Below are positions 1-6,485 of a stretch of 9,609 bases of DNA, piece by piece. Numbering within the stretch: the stretch's first letter is position 1; each line of letters starts with the position of its first letter. Position numbers and translations under genes: made by a program. Source of the stretch: Burkholderia sp. (lineage in GTDB: Bacteria; Pseudomonadota; Gammaproteobacteria; Burkholderiales; Burkholderiaceae); assembly GCF_018375725.1 (NCBI RefSeq), contig NZ_JAHACR010000154.1, positions 1-9,609 on the forward strand. The letters are read 5' to 3'. The notes below the pieces were generated by a model. It saw nothing but the letters and a program-made list of their open reading frames with translations, was not told where the DNA came from and made no database searches.

Positions 1-468
1 CGCGAGCCGCCCGGCGTCGATGCCGAATGCGGCCGCCTCGCGATGCAGCCAACGCAGCGCATCGTCGGCATCGTTGACCGCGGTCGGAAACTTGTATTCG
101 GGCGCCAGCCGGTAATCGACCGACAGCACCGCGCATTGCGCGTCGCGCGCAAACATCCGGCACAGCGCATCATGCGTATCGACGCTGCCGACGGTGAAGC
201 CGCCGCCGTGATAGTAGACGAGCGCCGGCATCGGCTCGGCAAGACTCGGCACGACCGGCTGGTACAGGCGGGCACCAATCGTCCGCCCGTCGCGCGTCGG
301 CACCACGCACGCCTCGACGGCATGCATCGGCGCGGGAGCGACATCGAGGATCGGCGCGCTCCGCTCGTATGCCGCGCGCGCCTGCTGCGGCGTCTGGTGA
401 TGATAGGACGGACGTTTCGCGCGCTCGATCATGTCGAGCACCTGGGCGATCTTCGGATTCAGCGGCAT
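1..468 (-). CDS. alpha/beta hydrolase, HSL (hormone-sensitive lipase/acetyl esterase) family, N-terminal part
   Basis: This is the first 156 residues of a predicted carboxylesterase; the rest lies beyond the left window edge. The oxyanion-hole motif HGGG is at residues 87-90 (in LVYYHGGGFTVGS) and the family signature YRLAPE is at 119-124. These two mark the HSL/type IV esterase family. The nucleophile elbow (GDSAG in relatives) would fall just past the edge, so catalytic competence cannot be judged here. The N-terminal 80 residues resemble the cap region of these enzymes. The ATG at 468 was chosen because the protein then begins MPLNPKIAQVL, a typical family start. There is no clear ribosome binding site before it. 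The gene lies 66 bases after the oxidoreductase stop and may share its transcript. It probably hydrolyses short-chain acyl esters in the cytoplasm; the true substrate cannot be read from sequence. Confidence 0.9.
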   Translation of the reverse strand, partial: MPLNPKIAQVLDMIERAKRPSYHHQTPQQARAAYERSAPILDVAPAPMHAVEACVVPTRDGRTIGARLYQPVVPSLAEPMPALVYYHGGGFTVGSVDTHDALCRMFARDAQCAVLSVDYRLAPEYKFPTAVNDADDALRWLHREAAAFGIDAGRLA

Positions 469-534
469 CGGAATACGGGCGCGCGCACGGCGCGTCGGAC
501 AGACAGGACACGCGCCGTATGATGCCACGCGCCG

Positions 535-1533
535 TCAGACGAGTTGCACGAGCTGCTTGCCGAAATTGCGGCCCTTCAGCATGCCGAGGAATGCCTCCGG
601 CGCGCGCTCGAGCCCGACCGCGATCGACTCGCGATAATGCAGTTGCTTCGTCGCGACGAGCTCGTTCAGTTCCGCAAGCGCCGGCGGCCACGCGTCCGGA
701 TGCTCGAATACGATGAAGCCCTGCAGCCGCAACCGCGATCGCAGAATCAGCGCCGGGTGCGTGATCGGCGCACTCACCCCGTCATAGGCCGCGATCATCC
801 CGCACACGGCGATGCGGCCGAACGCGTTCATCCGTGCCATCGTCGCGTCGAGCACCGCGCCGCCGACGTTCTCGAAGCAACCGTCGACACCGTCCGGCGT
901 GGCGGCCGTCAGATCTTCGACGAGGTTGCCGGCCTTGTAGTCGACGCACGCGTCGAAGCCGAGCGTCTCGACGACATAGCGGCATTTGTCCGGGCCGCCC
1001 GCAATGCCGACCGCGCGGCAGCCGGCGCGTTTCGCCAGCTGGCCGACGACGCTCCCCACCGCGCCGCTCGCCGCACTGACGACCACCGTTTCGCCCGCCT
1101 TCGGCACGATGATCCGGTTCAGTCCGTACCACGCGGTGACGCCCGGCATCCCGGTCACGCCGAGACTGGCCGACAGCGGCACGCGCGACGTATCGACACG
1201 GCGCAGCCCGTGACCGTCCGACGTGCCGTATTCCTGCCAGCCGAAATAGCCGACCACCTTGTCGCCGACCGCGAAACCCGGATGACGCGACTCGATCACT
1301 TCGCCAGCGGTGCCGCCGATCATCACCTCGTTGAGCGGCTGCGGCGCCGCATACGATTTCGCGTCACTCATGCGGCCGCGCATATACGGGTCAAGCGACA
1401 GGAAATGATTGCGCACACGCACCTCGCCGCTGGCGAGCGGTGCGAGCGGCACCTCGACGAGCCGGAAGTTGTCGATGCTCGCCGCGCCTTGCGGACGCGA
1501 CACAAGCAGGATCTGACGATTGACGATGCTCAT
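535..1533 (-). CDS. NADP-dependent oxidoreductase, MDR superfamily, CurA-like
   Basis: A 332-residue zinc-independent medium-chain reductase, close to the usual length for the CurA/YncB and prostaglandin-reductase-like group. These enzymes use NADPH to reduce the double bond of alpha,beta-unsaturated carbonyls. The GroES-like N-terminal half carries LSLDPYMRGRM (residues 46-55), a signature of this group. The Rossmann half has the dinucleotide-binding loop AASGAVGSVVGQ (154-165) and ENVGG (221-225), and the protein ends with GRNFGKQLVQL. I see no cluster of zinc-binding Cys residues. The ATG at 1533 was chosen over upstream in-frame starts because AAGGAG lies 7 bases before it (1541-1546) and the upstream extension is arginine-rich and crosses the terminator. 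The gene follows that terminator by 45 bases and precedes the hydrolase. The physiological substrate is unknown. Confidence 0.95.
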   Translation of the reverse strand: MSIVNRQILLVSRPQGAASIDNFRLVEVPLAPLASGEVRVRNHFLSLDPYMRGRMSDAKSYAAPQPLNEVMIGGTAGEVIESRHPGFAVGDKVVGYFGWQEYGTSDGHGLRRVDTSRVPLSASLGVTGMPGVTAWYGLNRIIVPKAGETVVVSAASGAVGSVVGQLAKRAGCRAVGIAGGPDKCRYVVETLGFDACVDYKAGNLVEDLTAATPDGVDGCFENVGGAVLDATMARMNAFGRIAVCGMIAAYDGVSAPITHPALILRSRLRLQGFIVFEHPDAWPPALAELNELVATKQLHYRESIAVGLERAPEAFLGMLKGRNFGKQLVQLV

Positions 1534-1540
1534 CGCTGCA

Positions 1541-1546
1541 CTCCTT
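1541..1546 (-). promoter_or_regulatory. ribosome binding site of the oxidoreductase gene
   Basis: AAGGAG on the minus strand, 7 bases before ATG 1533. It decides the start against longer in-frame readings that reach 1701. Confidence 0.8.
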
Positions 1547-1578
1547 TGCCACCATGCAGGCGCGCGCACGCACGCTGC

Positions 1579-1610
1579 AAAAGAAAACGGCCCCGCCATC
1601 GGCAGGGCCG
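1579..1610 (-). terminator. Rho-independent terminator after the thioesterase gene
   Basis: On the minus strand the arm CGGCCC-U-GCC pairs with GGC-G-GGGCCG, giving ten base pairs including one U-G, around a GAU loop. TTTTCTTTT follows at once (1579-1587). The hairpin starts 14 bases after the thioesterase stop at 1625. GC-rich stem, short loop and T tract are all present, so it should end the Dabb-thioesterase transcript. It lies only 45 bases before the oxidoreductase start. Confidence 0.9.
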
Positions 1611-1624
1611 CACATTGCGCCGGG

Positions 1625-2104
1625 CTACGCGTCGCTCGGGCCCGGATGGGCGTCCGGCGCCGTGCGCGTGCGCTGCCGCTTGATGTCGCGGCCCACCGCA
1701 AGCCGTTTCATGTATTTGAATGTGCCCAGCGCCTTCGCGACGAAATGGCCTTCGCTGTCGCGCACCTCGCCTTCGCAGTACGCCATCGTCGTCGAGCGGT
1801 GCATCACACGGCCGTACGCGCGCAGTTCGCCGCGCCCCGGCTGCATGAAGTTCACTTTCATCTCGACGGTCACGACACCGACGCCGTCGTCGGTGAGACT
1901 GCGCGCGGCCATCGCGAGCGCAACGTCGGCGAGCGTCATCGTCACGCCGCCGTGCGCGATGCTCCACGTGTTCATATGGCGCTCGTCGAGCGGCAGCAGG
2001 ATCTCGCTCTTGCCGTCTTTCGCCGTGACGAGCTGCACGCCGAGCATGTCGACGAACGGACTCTCGATCGACGGGCCGTCGGTCTGTTGCGTGGTTTCGC
2101 TCAT
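1625..2104 (-). CDS. PaaI-type hotdog-fold acyl-CoA thioesterase
   Basis: A 159-residue single-domain hotdog protein predicted to hydrolyse acyl-CoA thioesters, in the PaaI/YdiI-like (4HBT) family. The signature HGG is at residues 51-53 and is followed by MTLAD, which places the likely catalytic acid at Asp60. The beta-sheet segment VNFMQPGRG (84-92) is typical. The last 20 or so residues are polar, basic and proline-containing, and look like a disordered tail outside the fold. The ATG at 2104 shares its bases with the TGA of the upstream Dabb gene (ATGA, 2101-2104). No ribosome binding site is evident, so translation is probably coupled to the upstream gene. A strong terminator follows the stop. 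The acyl substrate is not predictable; aryl or medium-chain acyl-CoA are the family norm. Confidence 0.93.
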   Translation of the reverse strand: MSETTQQTDGPSIESPFVDMLGVQLVTAKDGKSEILLPLDERHMNTWSIAHGGVTMTLADVALAMAARSLTDDGVGVVTVEMKVNFMQPGRGELRAYGRVMHRSTTMAYCEGEVRDSEGHFVAKALGTFKYMKRLAVGRDIKRQRTRTAPDAHPGPSDA

Positions 2105-2415
2105 CGCACGTCGTCGGCGAGATAGTCGACGCACTGGCGCGCTTCGCGCACCGCGCCGATGAACTGCTTCACGGCCTCATAAGTCGGATGCACCTGATAG
2201 GCGTCGAGCGCGGCCTGATCCACGAAATCCGACACCAGCACGACGTCATAGGTCGCTTCCAGGCCCGGCGTCGCGACGCCGACTTCGAGATGAAGAATGC
2301 CCGGCACGATGCCGCGGCACGCTTCGAGCTTTTCCTTCAGCTTGAGCGCGTTCTGGGCGCGCGTCGCGCCTTCGGCGGTTTCTTTCAGCTTCCACATGAC
2401 GATATGTCGAATCAA
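2101..2415 (-). CDS. Dabb (stress-responsive A/B barrel) domain protein
   Basis: A 104-residue protein that is almost entirely one Dabb domain, a ferredoxin-like fold that usually works as a dimer. It begins MIRHIVMWKLKE, the canonical family N-terminus, and has the later block LDAYQVHPTYEAVKQF (70-85). The family includes stress-induced plant proteins and some small ring-forming enzymes, but most bacterial members have no known reaction. I chose TTG at 2415 as start: AAGGTGA lies 5 bases upstream (2421-2427) and fits the 16S anti-SD sequence, and the protein then begins as in its relatives. The alternative GTG at 2424 lies within that site and adds three residues. The stop overlaps the thioesterase ATG, so the two genes form a coupled pair and may share a pathway. 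Confidence 0.88.
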   Translation of the reverse strand: MIRHIVMWKLKETAEGATRAQNALKLKEKLEACRGIVPGILHLEVGVATPGLEATYDVVLVSDFVDQAALDAYQVHPTYEAVKQFIGAVREARQCVDYLADDVR

Positions 2416-2420
2416 CGCAA

Positions 2421-2427
2421 TCACCTT
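2421..2427 (-). promoter_or_regulatory. ribosome binding site that favours the TTG start of the Dabb gene
   Basis: AAGGTGA on the minus strand matches the 3' part of the anti-SD complement (AGGTGA), with 5 bases to TTG 2415. It overlaps the competing GTG at 2422-2424, which would itself lack a spaced site. Confidence 0.6.
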
Positions 2428-2482
2428 GTTAGGTCAGTTGGACAAGTGCCGTTTCCCGCTTCCGAGTGCGGCAGAACGCTCT

Positions 2483-2488
2483 ATTCTA
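2483..2488 (-). promoter_or_regulatory. possible -10 box for the Dabb-thioesterase operon
   Basis: TAGAAT on the minus strand matches TATAAT at five of six positions and lies in the only AT-richer part of the 276-base gap 2416-2691. I see no convincing -35 at the right distance, so this is weak. The rest of the gap shows a short hairpin (CCCGC-loop-GCGGG, 2529-2541) without a T tract, and nothing else. Confidence 0.25.
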
Positions 2489-2691
2489 TTCGGGATCGAT
2501 CTGAACCGCGGGGAGGACAAGCGCATAACCCGCGAAGCGGGCACGCGGGCGTACCGGAGACGGCGTCACGTTTGCCCGCTCAACGAGGAACCGGCACCTC
2601 GCGTCACGCCGATCATCCAGACGCCGGACACACGCGATCGGTCGCCAGCCCCACCGCTGACAAGCGCACCCCGAACCCAACACGCGCAGCC

Positions 2692-4092
2692 TCAATGCGC
2701 CACGACCCGATTGCGTCCTTCTCGCTTGGCCTGATAAAGACGCTCGCCGACCGCCCGGAGCAGCGCATCCACGGTTCCCCCGTCAACGCCATACTGCGCG
2801 ACGCCGACGCTGACGGTCACCTGCACCCGCTTGCTGTCGAGACCGAACGGCGCACTCGCGATCGCCGAACGCATGCGCTCGGCAGTCATCCGCGCGCCCT
2901 CCAGCGGCATTTCCGGCAACAGCGCCATGAACTCCTCCCCGCCGACGCGGGCGAGCCCCCCCGACGGCCGGATTGCATCGAGGCACTGCCGCACGACGCC
3001 GCGCAACACTTCGTCACCGATCTGATGCCCGTATGCGTCGTTGATGTTCTTGAAGTTGTCGAGGTCGAGCGCGAGCATGCAGAACGGCATGCCGTCGCGC
3101 TCGGCGCGCATGATCTCGCGCTCGACCTGTGCGATGAACTGGCGGCGGTTCGACGCGCCGGTCATCGGATCGGTCGCCGACATATATTCGAGTTTCTGGT
3201 TGGTGCGCCGCAACTCCTGCAACGCACTTTCGGTGCGCGCCATCGATTCGGACAGGCGGTTCATCAAATCCTGCTGGCTGTAGATCGCCGCAAACGAACG
3301 CGTGGTCTCCAGTGCCTGCACGACGCCGTAACTGAGCAAAAAGAATCCGCCCGCGAAGATCGCGTGCGCGAGCCACCACATGTGGCTCCACGGCTTGCCG
3401 AGCATGAACGCGAGCGACGACAGCGCAAACGCCGTGATCGACATCCCGTAGATCACCATCAGCGGCGAACGGATGCGCCGCGCAAGCAGCACGCCCACGT
3501 TGAGCAACGAGACGACGAGCGCGCCGCCCTCCATCGACAGCCGCGTGACAGGCGCGCCGGCCCATGGCGAATGGGCGATATACGCGACGCCGGCATCGAT
3601 GGCTGCGAAGCACACGATCCACGGCAGCCACGTGCGCATGCTCGTGCGCTTCACGGCGCGATCGGGCGGCTGCGAATACGACATCAGGCCGACCAGCAGC
3701 AGGATCGACATCGCCAGCCGCGACGCCGGCCCGTACAGCAGGAACAGCCAGATGTTGTGATGCGCCATGCCGGTGAACAGGCCGTGCAGCGCATAGATCA
3801 TCCCGAAGCCCAGAAAACCGATCGTCAGCCAGCGCAGCAGCGGCTCGCCGGACGCGCGATAGCAGACCCAGGTCACGTAGGTGACGAACGCGCCCTCGAG
3901 CGTCGCCCCGGCGATCGCGATTTCATGGAATACCGGGCTTTCGAAAGTCAGACGAGGATCGCCGAAGAACCACAGATAGGCGATGAGATAGGCCGGCAGC
4001 AGCGCGAAGCCGATCAGCAGACCATGCGCGTAAATCCTGGCAACAGCGCTGACGACGCGCGGCGGCTCCCCCGCTAAAGAAGTCGTGCTCAA
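2692..4092 (-). CDS. membrane-bound GGDEF protein, predicted diguanylate cyclase
   Basis: A 466-residue inner-membrane protein predicted to make cyclic di-GMP from two GTP. Residues about 20-262 hold seven or eight hydrophobic segments (roughly 22-43, 57-78, 86-107, 112-137, 153-173, 186-205, 211-231, 238-260), arranged like a MASE-type sensor that I cannot name. Residues 272-305 look like a coiled-coil linker. The GGDEF domain follows: TDPMTGASNRR (307-317), DLDNFKNIND (343-352, metal-binding Asp343), active site GGEEF (384-388), SVGVAQY and LYQAKREGRNRV near the end. The upstream inhibitory I-site RxxD reads RPSG (375-378), so product inhibition is probably lost. The start is uncertain. TTG 4092 gives a clean N-terminus. 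ATG 4197 adds 35 arginine-rich residues and has no ribosome binding site. A promoter lies at 4251-4278. The signal sensed is unknown. Confidence 0.92.
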   Translation of the reverse strand: MSTTSLAGEPPRVVSAVARIYAHGLLIGFALLPAYLIAYLWFFGDPRLTFESPVFHEIAIAGATLEGAFVTYVTWVCYRASGEPLLRWLTIGFLGFGMIYALHGLFTGMAHHNIWLFLLYGPASRLAMSILLLVGLMSYSQPPDRAVKRTSMRTWLPWIVCFAAIDAGVAYIAHSPWAGAPVTRLSMEGGALVVSLLNVGVLLARRIRSPLMVIYGMSITAFALSSLAFMLGKPWSHMWWLAHAIFAGGFFLLSYGVVQALETTRSFAAIYSQQDLMNRLSESMARTESALQELRRTNQKLEYMSATDPMTGASNRRQFIAQVEREIMRAERDGMPFCMLALDLDNFKNINDAYGHQIGDEVLRGVVRQCLDAIRPSGGLARVGGEEFMALLPEMPLEGARMTAERMRSAIASAPFGLDSKRVQVTVSVGVAQYGVDGGTVDALLRAVGERLYQAKREGRNRVVAH

Positions 4093-4250
4093 TTCGGCCC
4101 CCCGATCGTTCCGCTGAGACTTACCGAATGCGGGCGACACCCGATCAGGATTCGTCGCCCGCGCCCGGCTCCGGAAACACACCGCAGCGGTCGGCATGAC
4201 GCGCGACGCGCGATCTGGCCCGCACTACCGAAAGGAAAACGTCAGAGCTT

Positions 4251-4278
4251 AGTATAGGTGGGGCGATTCGTTTGACAA
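4251..4278 (-). promoter_or_regulatory. sigma70-like promoter of the GGDEF gene
   Basis: The minus strand has TTGTCA (4273-4278) and TATACT (4251-4256) separated by 16 bases; each matches consensus at five of six positions. Transcription would begin near 4244. That gives a leader of about 47 bases to ATG 4197, or about 150 bases to TTG 4092. Confidence 0.7.
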
Positions 4279-4304
4279 GTAAGGGGAAACAGCATCGTCA
4301 AACG
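4269..4304. repeat. 8-bp inverted repeat over the GGDEF promoter
   Basis: CGTTTGAC (4269-4276) and GTCAAACG (4297-4304) are perfect inverted copies with 20 bases between them. The left arm covers most of the -35 box and the right arm lies upstream of it, so this could be an operator. Centre-to-centre distance is 28 bases. Chance cannot be excluded for arms of this length. Confidence 0.5.
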
Positions 4305-4414
4305 TCTGCGGATTAATTCGTCTGCATAGCGGATCGCCGGCACTGACGGTGGCGGCAACAGCATCGCGGACAACGCAACGGACGGCAGCACAGCCGCCGC
4401 CCGCATGCTGAACA

Positions 4415-5593
4415 TCAGACGATTTCGAACAGCCCCGCCGCACCCTGGCCGCCGCCGATGCACATCGTCACGACGACGTATTTCACGCCGCGCCGCTTGC
4501 CTTCGATCAGCGCATGTCCGGTCAGGCGCGCGCCCGATACGCCGTACGGATGGCCGACCGCGATCGCGCCGCCGTTGACGTTGAGCCTGTCCTCAGGAAT
4601 CCCGAGCGTGTCGCGGCAGTACAGCACCTGTACCGCAAACGCCTCGTTCAGTTCCCACAGACCGATGTCCTCGACCTTCAGGCCCGCCTGCTTGAGCAGC
4701 TTCGGCACCGCGAATACCGGACCGATGCCCATTTCGTCCGGCTCGCAGCCGGCAACCGCGAAACCGCGGAACACGCCGAGCGGCTGCAGCCCTTCCCTTT
4801 GCGCGACATCGGCGCGCATCACGACGCATGCGGCCGCGCCGTCCGAGAACTGGCTCGCATTGCCCGCGGTGATCACGCCGCCCGGAACCGCCGGGCGGAT
4901 CTTCGATACGCCTTCGAGCGTCGTGTCAGGCCGGATGCCTTCGTCGGCCGACACGGTCACCTGCTTCGTGTACAGCCGCCCGGTCGCCTTGTCGGCGACG
5001 CCGGCCAGCACCGTGATCGGCACGATCTCGGCGTCGAAGCTCCCCGCTTCCTGCGCGGCAGCCGCCCGCAGTTGCGACTGCACGCCATATTCGTCCTGCC
5101 GCTCCTTCGAGATGCCGTAGCGCTTCGCGACGTTCTCCGCGGTCTGCAGCATGTTCCAGTAGATTTCCGGCTTGTGTTCGAGGAGCCAGCCCTCATACGC
5201 CATGTGCCGGTTCATTTCGTTCTGCACACACGAGATCGACTCGACGCCGCCCGCAACATACACGTCGCCTTCGCCCGCGATGATCCGCTGCGCGGCAAGC
5301 GCAATCGTCTGCAATCCGGACGAGCAAAAGCGGTTGACCGTCATGGCCGGCACGCTGACCGGCAATCCCGCGCGCAGCGCGATCTGCCGCGCGATGTTGC
5401 CGCCCGTCGCGCCTTCCGGGTTCGCGCAGCCCATGATCACGTCCTCGACACGCGCCGGGTCGAGCTTCGCACGTTCGACCGCGGCTGCCACCGCGTGGCC
5501 CCCAAGCGTCGCCCCGTGCGTCATGTTGAATGCGCCGCGCCAGGATTTCGCAAGCGGCGTGCGCGCGGTCGATACGATTACGGCTTCAGTCAT
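4415..5593 (-). CDS. acetyl-CoA C-acyltransferase (thiolase)
   Basis: A 392-residue thiolase, the normal length for the family. It cleaves 3-ketoacyl-CoA with CoA to acetyl-CoA and a shortened acyl-CoA, or runs in reverse. The nucleophilic Cys90 is in VNRFCSSGLQ, the catalytic His348 in VGHPYGVSGAR, and the second Cys378 in MCIGGGQGAAGLF. All three catalytic residues are intact. The VNRFCSSGLQT form and the block YVAGGVESIS (112-121) fit a degradative acyl-CoA thiolase better than a biosynthetic PhaA. The ATG at 5593 has AGGAG 7 bases upstream (5601-5605); longer in-frame readings would run into pncA. It lies 83 bases after pncA and belongs with the hydratase/dehydrogenase as the last step of the beta-oxidation cycle. 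Chain-length preference is not readable from sequence. Confidence 0.96.
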   Translation of the reverse strand: MTEAVIVSTARTPLAKSWRGAFNMTHGATLGGHAVAAAVERAKLDPARVEDVIMGCANPEGATGGNIARQIALRAGLPVSVPAMTVNRFCSSGLQTIALAAQRIIAGEGDVYVAGGVESISCVQNEMNRHMAYEGWLLEHKPEIYWNMLQTAENVAKRYGISKERQDEYGVQSQLRAAAAQEAGSFDAEIVPITVLAGVADKATGRLYTKQVTVSADEGIRPDTTLEGVSKIRPAVPGGVITAGNASQFSDGAAACVVMRADVAQREGLQPLGVFRGFAVAGCEPDEMGIGPVFAVPKLLKQAGLKVEDIGLWELNEAFAVQVLYCRDTLGIPEDRLNVNGGAIAVGHPYGVSGARLTGHALIEGKRRGVKYVVVTMCIGGGQGAAGLFEIV

Positions 5594-5611
5594 CTGTGTT
5601 CTCCTGTCGAT

Positions 5612-5637
5612 CGGCATATGCGCTTTAGCGCATGCCG
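5612..5637 (-). promoter_or_regulatory. hairpin in the thiolase leader
   Basis: CGGC plus ATGCGC pair with GCGCAT plus GCCG across a TTTA loop, with a 2-base bulge. The stem ends 6 bases before the thiolase ribosome binding site (5601-5605) and follows the pncA stop. There is no T tract, so a terminator is unlikely; RNA processing or control of translation is possible. Confidence 0.5.
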
Positions 5638-5676
5638 GCCTCATGCAAAGCTTCCTGAATTGAATGAATGGGTGCG

Positions 5677-6309
5677 CTACACCCGCGGGCGGGCGCCGTC
5701 GGCCATGACACGCGCCACGCCCGCCGCCTGCATCTGCTGCCATGCGCGCGCGAGCGACCCGTTCAGGTCGATCGCGCGGCACGCATCGTCGATCACCGCC
5801 GCTTCGAAGCCCGCCGCGCGCGCGTCGAGCGCCGACCACGCGACGCAATAGTCAGTCGCGAGCCCGCAGCACCACACGCGCTTCGCGCCGAGTTCGCGCA
5901 GATAGCCGGCGAGCCCCGTCGGCGTTTGGCGATCCGCCTCGACGAATGCGGAATAGCTGTCGACCTGCGCGTCGCTGCCCTTGCGGATCACGAGCCGTGC
6001 ATGCGGGATGTCGAGCGCCCGATGCAGCGCCGCGCCTTCGCTCTCCTGCACGCAGTGCACCGGCCACAGCACCTGCTCGCCGTATGGCAACGCCAGCGTG
6101 GAGAACGGCGCATGTCCCGGATGGTTCGCCGCGAACGACACGTGGCCGCGCGGATGCCAGTCCTGCGTCAGCACGACCTGATCGAAGCGGGCGGCCAGCG
6201 CGTTGATAACCGGCACCACCGCATCGCCATCCGGCACCGCGAGCGCGCCGCCCGGCATGAAGTCGTTCTGCACGTCGATCACGAGCAAAACGTCGTCGGT
6301 GTGTTTCAT
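5677..6309 (-). CDS. pncA: nicotinamidase PncA
   Basis: A 210-residue cysteine hydrolase that converts nicotinamide to nicotinate and ammonia, feeding the Preiss-Handler route of NAD salvage in the cytoplasm. Members also hydrolyse pyrazinamide. The catalytic triad is visible: Asp12 in VIDVQNDFMPGG, Lys110 in VIRKGSD, and Cys155 in GLATDYCV. The metal ligands are Asp50 and His52 in TQDWHP and His85 in WPVHC. Length matches the family. The ATG at 6309 has AGGAG 6 bases upstream (6316-6320). The gene sits between two beta-oxidation genes in the same direction, with gaps of 176 and 83 bases, so co-transcription is likely. Its leader carries a repeat-built hairpin. The isochorismatase superfamily is broad, but the residues here fit nicotinamidase specifically. 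Confidence 0.95.
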   Translation of the reverse strand: MKHTDDVLLVIDVQNDFMPGGALAVPDGDAVVPVINALAARFDQVVLTQDWHPRGHVSFAANHPGHAPFSTLALPYGEQVLWPVHCVQESEGAALHRALDIPHARLVIRKGSDAQVDSYSAFVEADRQTPTGLAGYLRELGAKRVWCCGLATDYCVAWSALDARAAGFEAAVIDDACRAIDLNGSLARAWQQMQAAGVARVMADGARPRV

Positions 6310-6326
6310 CGCCGTCTCCTGTCAAA

Positions 6327-6381
6327 GCGGCCGAGCCGATGCCGATGCCGATGCCGATGCCGATCGGATCGGATCGGCCGC
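6327..6381. repeat. hexanucleotide tandem repeat inside an inverted repeat, pncA leader
   Basis: Five perfect tandem GCCGAT units run from 6335 to 6364, followed by two CGGAT units (6365-6374). Perfect 8-bp arms flank them: GCGGCCGA (6327-6334) and TCGGCCGC (6374-6381). An inner stem GCCGATC/GATCGGC (6359-6378) is also possible. In the pncA transcript this would fold just 6 bases before the ribosome binding site. Only TTT follows the hairpin, so it is a poor terminator. Confidence 0.85.
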
Positions 6382-6485
6382 GTCATCGCTGATGCAGGCC
6401 GGATCATCAAGCGCTCAGCCCTTGCGCCTGCGCCACGCTTTACCCCCGGATCGACCCGATACGAGGCGGTCGCGCAGCGGCGCTG

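Larger units (their letters stand above)
4093..4414. other. 322-base gap between the thiolase and GGDEF genes
   Basis: No convincing gene lies here. Short readings on the minus strand that start inside the thiolase gene have no family signature. The part nearest the thiolase (about 4330-4414) is GC-rich and has a small hairpin, GGCGGC-loop-GCTGCC, without a T tract, so no clear terminator for the thiolase is seen. The AT-richer part (about 4230-4320) holds the GGDEF promoter and an inverted repeat. Positions 4093-4197 could be an N-terminal extension of the GGDEF protein or its leader. Confidence 0.7.

Noticed and set aside
544..1683. Open frame of 379 codons on the plus strand, antisense to the oxidoreductase
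   Set aside because: It runs over the terminator and has no recognisable domain.
2529..2541. CCCGC-loop-GCGGG hairpin as terminator of the GGDEF gene
   Set aside because: Only a five-pair stem, no T tract, and about 150 bases past the stop.
2486..2695. Small 69-codon minus-strand reading in the gap between the GGDEF and Dabb genes
   Set aside because: Arginine- and cysteine-rich, no ribosome binding site, no resemblance to any family that I know.
2188..4077. Long open frame of 629 codons on the plus strand, antisense to the Dabb and GGDEF genes
   Set aside because: It is rich in His, Arg and Asp, shows no family motif, and mirrors the codon bias of the real genes. This is the usual artefact in high-GC DNA.
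4242..4463. 73-codon minus-strand reading that starts inside the thiolase gene
   Set aside because: It runs through the GGDEF promoter and ends in AT-rich leader sequence; no coding character.
5638..5676. Separate promoter for the thiolase
   Set aside because: TTGCAT and TAAAGC are poor matches with a 15-base spacer, and part of the pair falls in the leader hairpin.
4514..5851. Open frame of 445 codons on the plus strand, antisense to the thiolase
   Set aside because: No family signature, and it runs across the thiolase start and the pncA end without regard to gene boundaries.
6310..6485. NAD-sensing riboswitch in the pncA leader
   Set aside because: The leader has a repeat-derived hairpin but nothing that matches the known NAD riboswitch classes, which are described from other bacterial groups.
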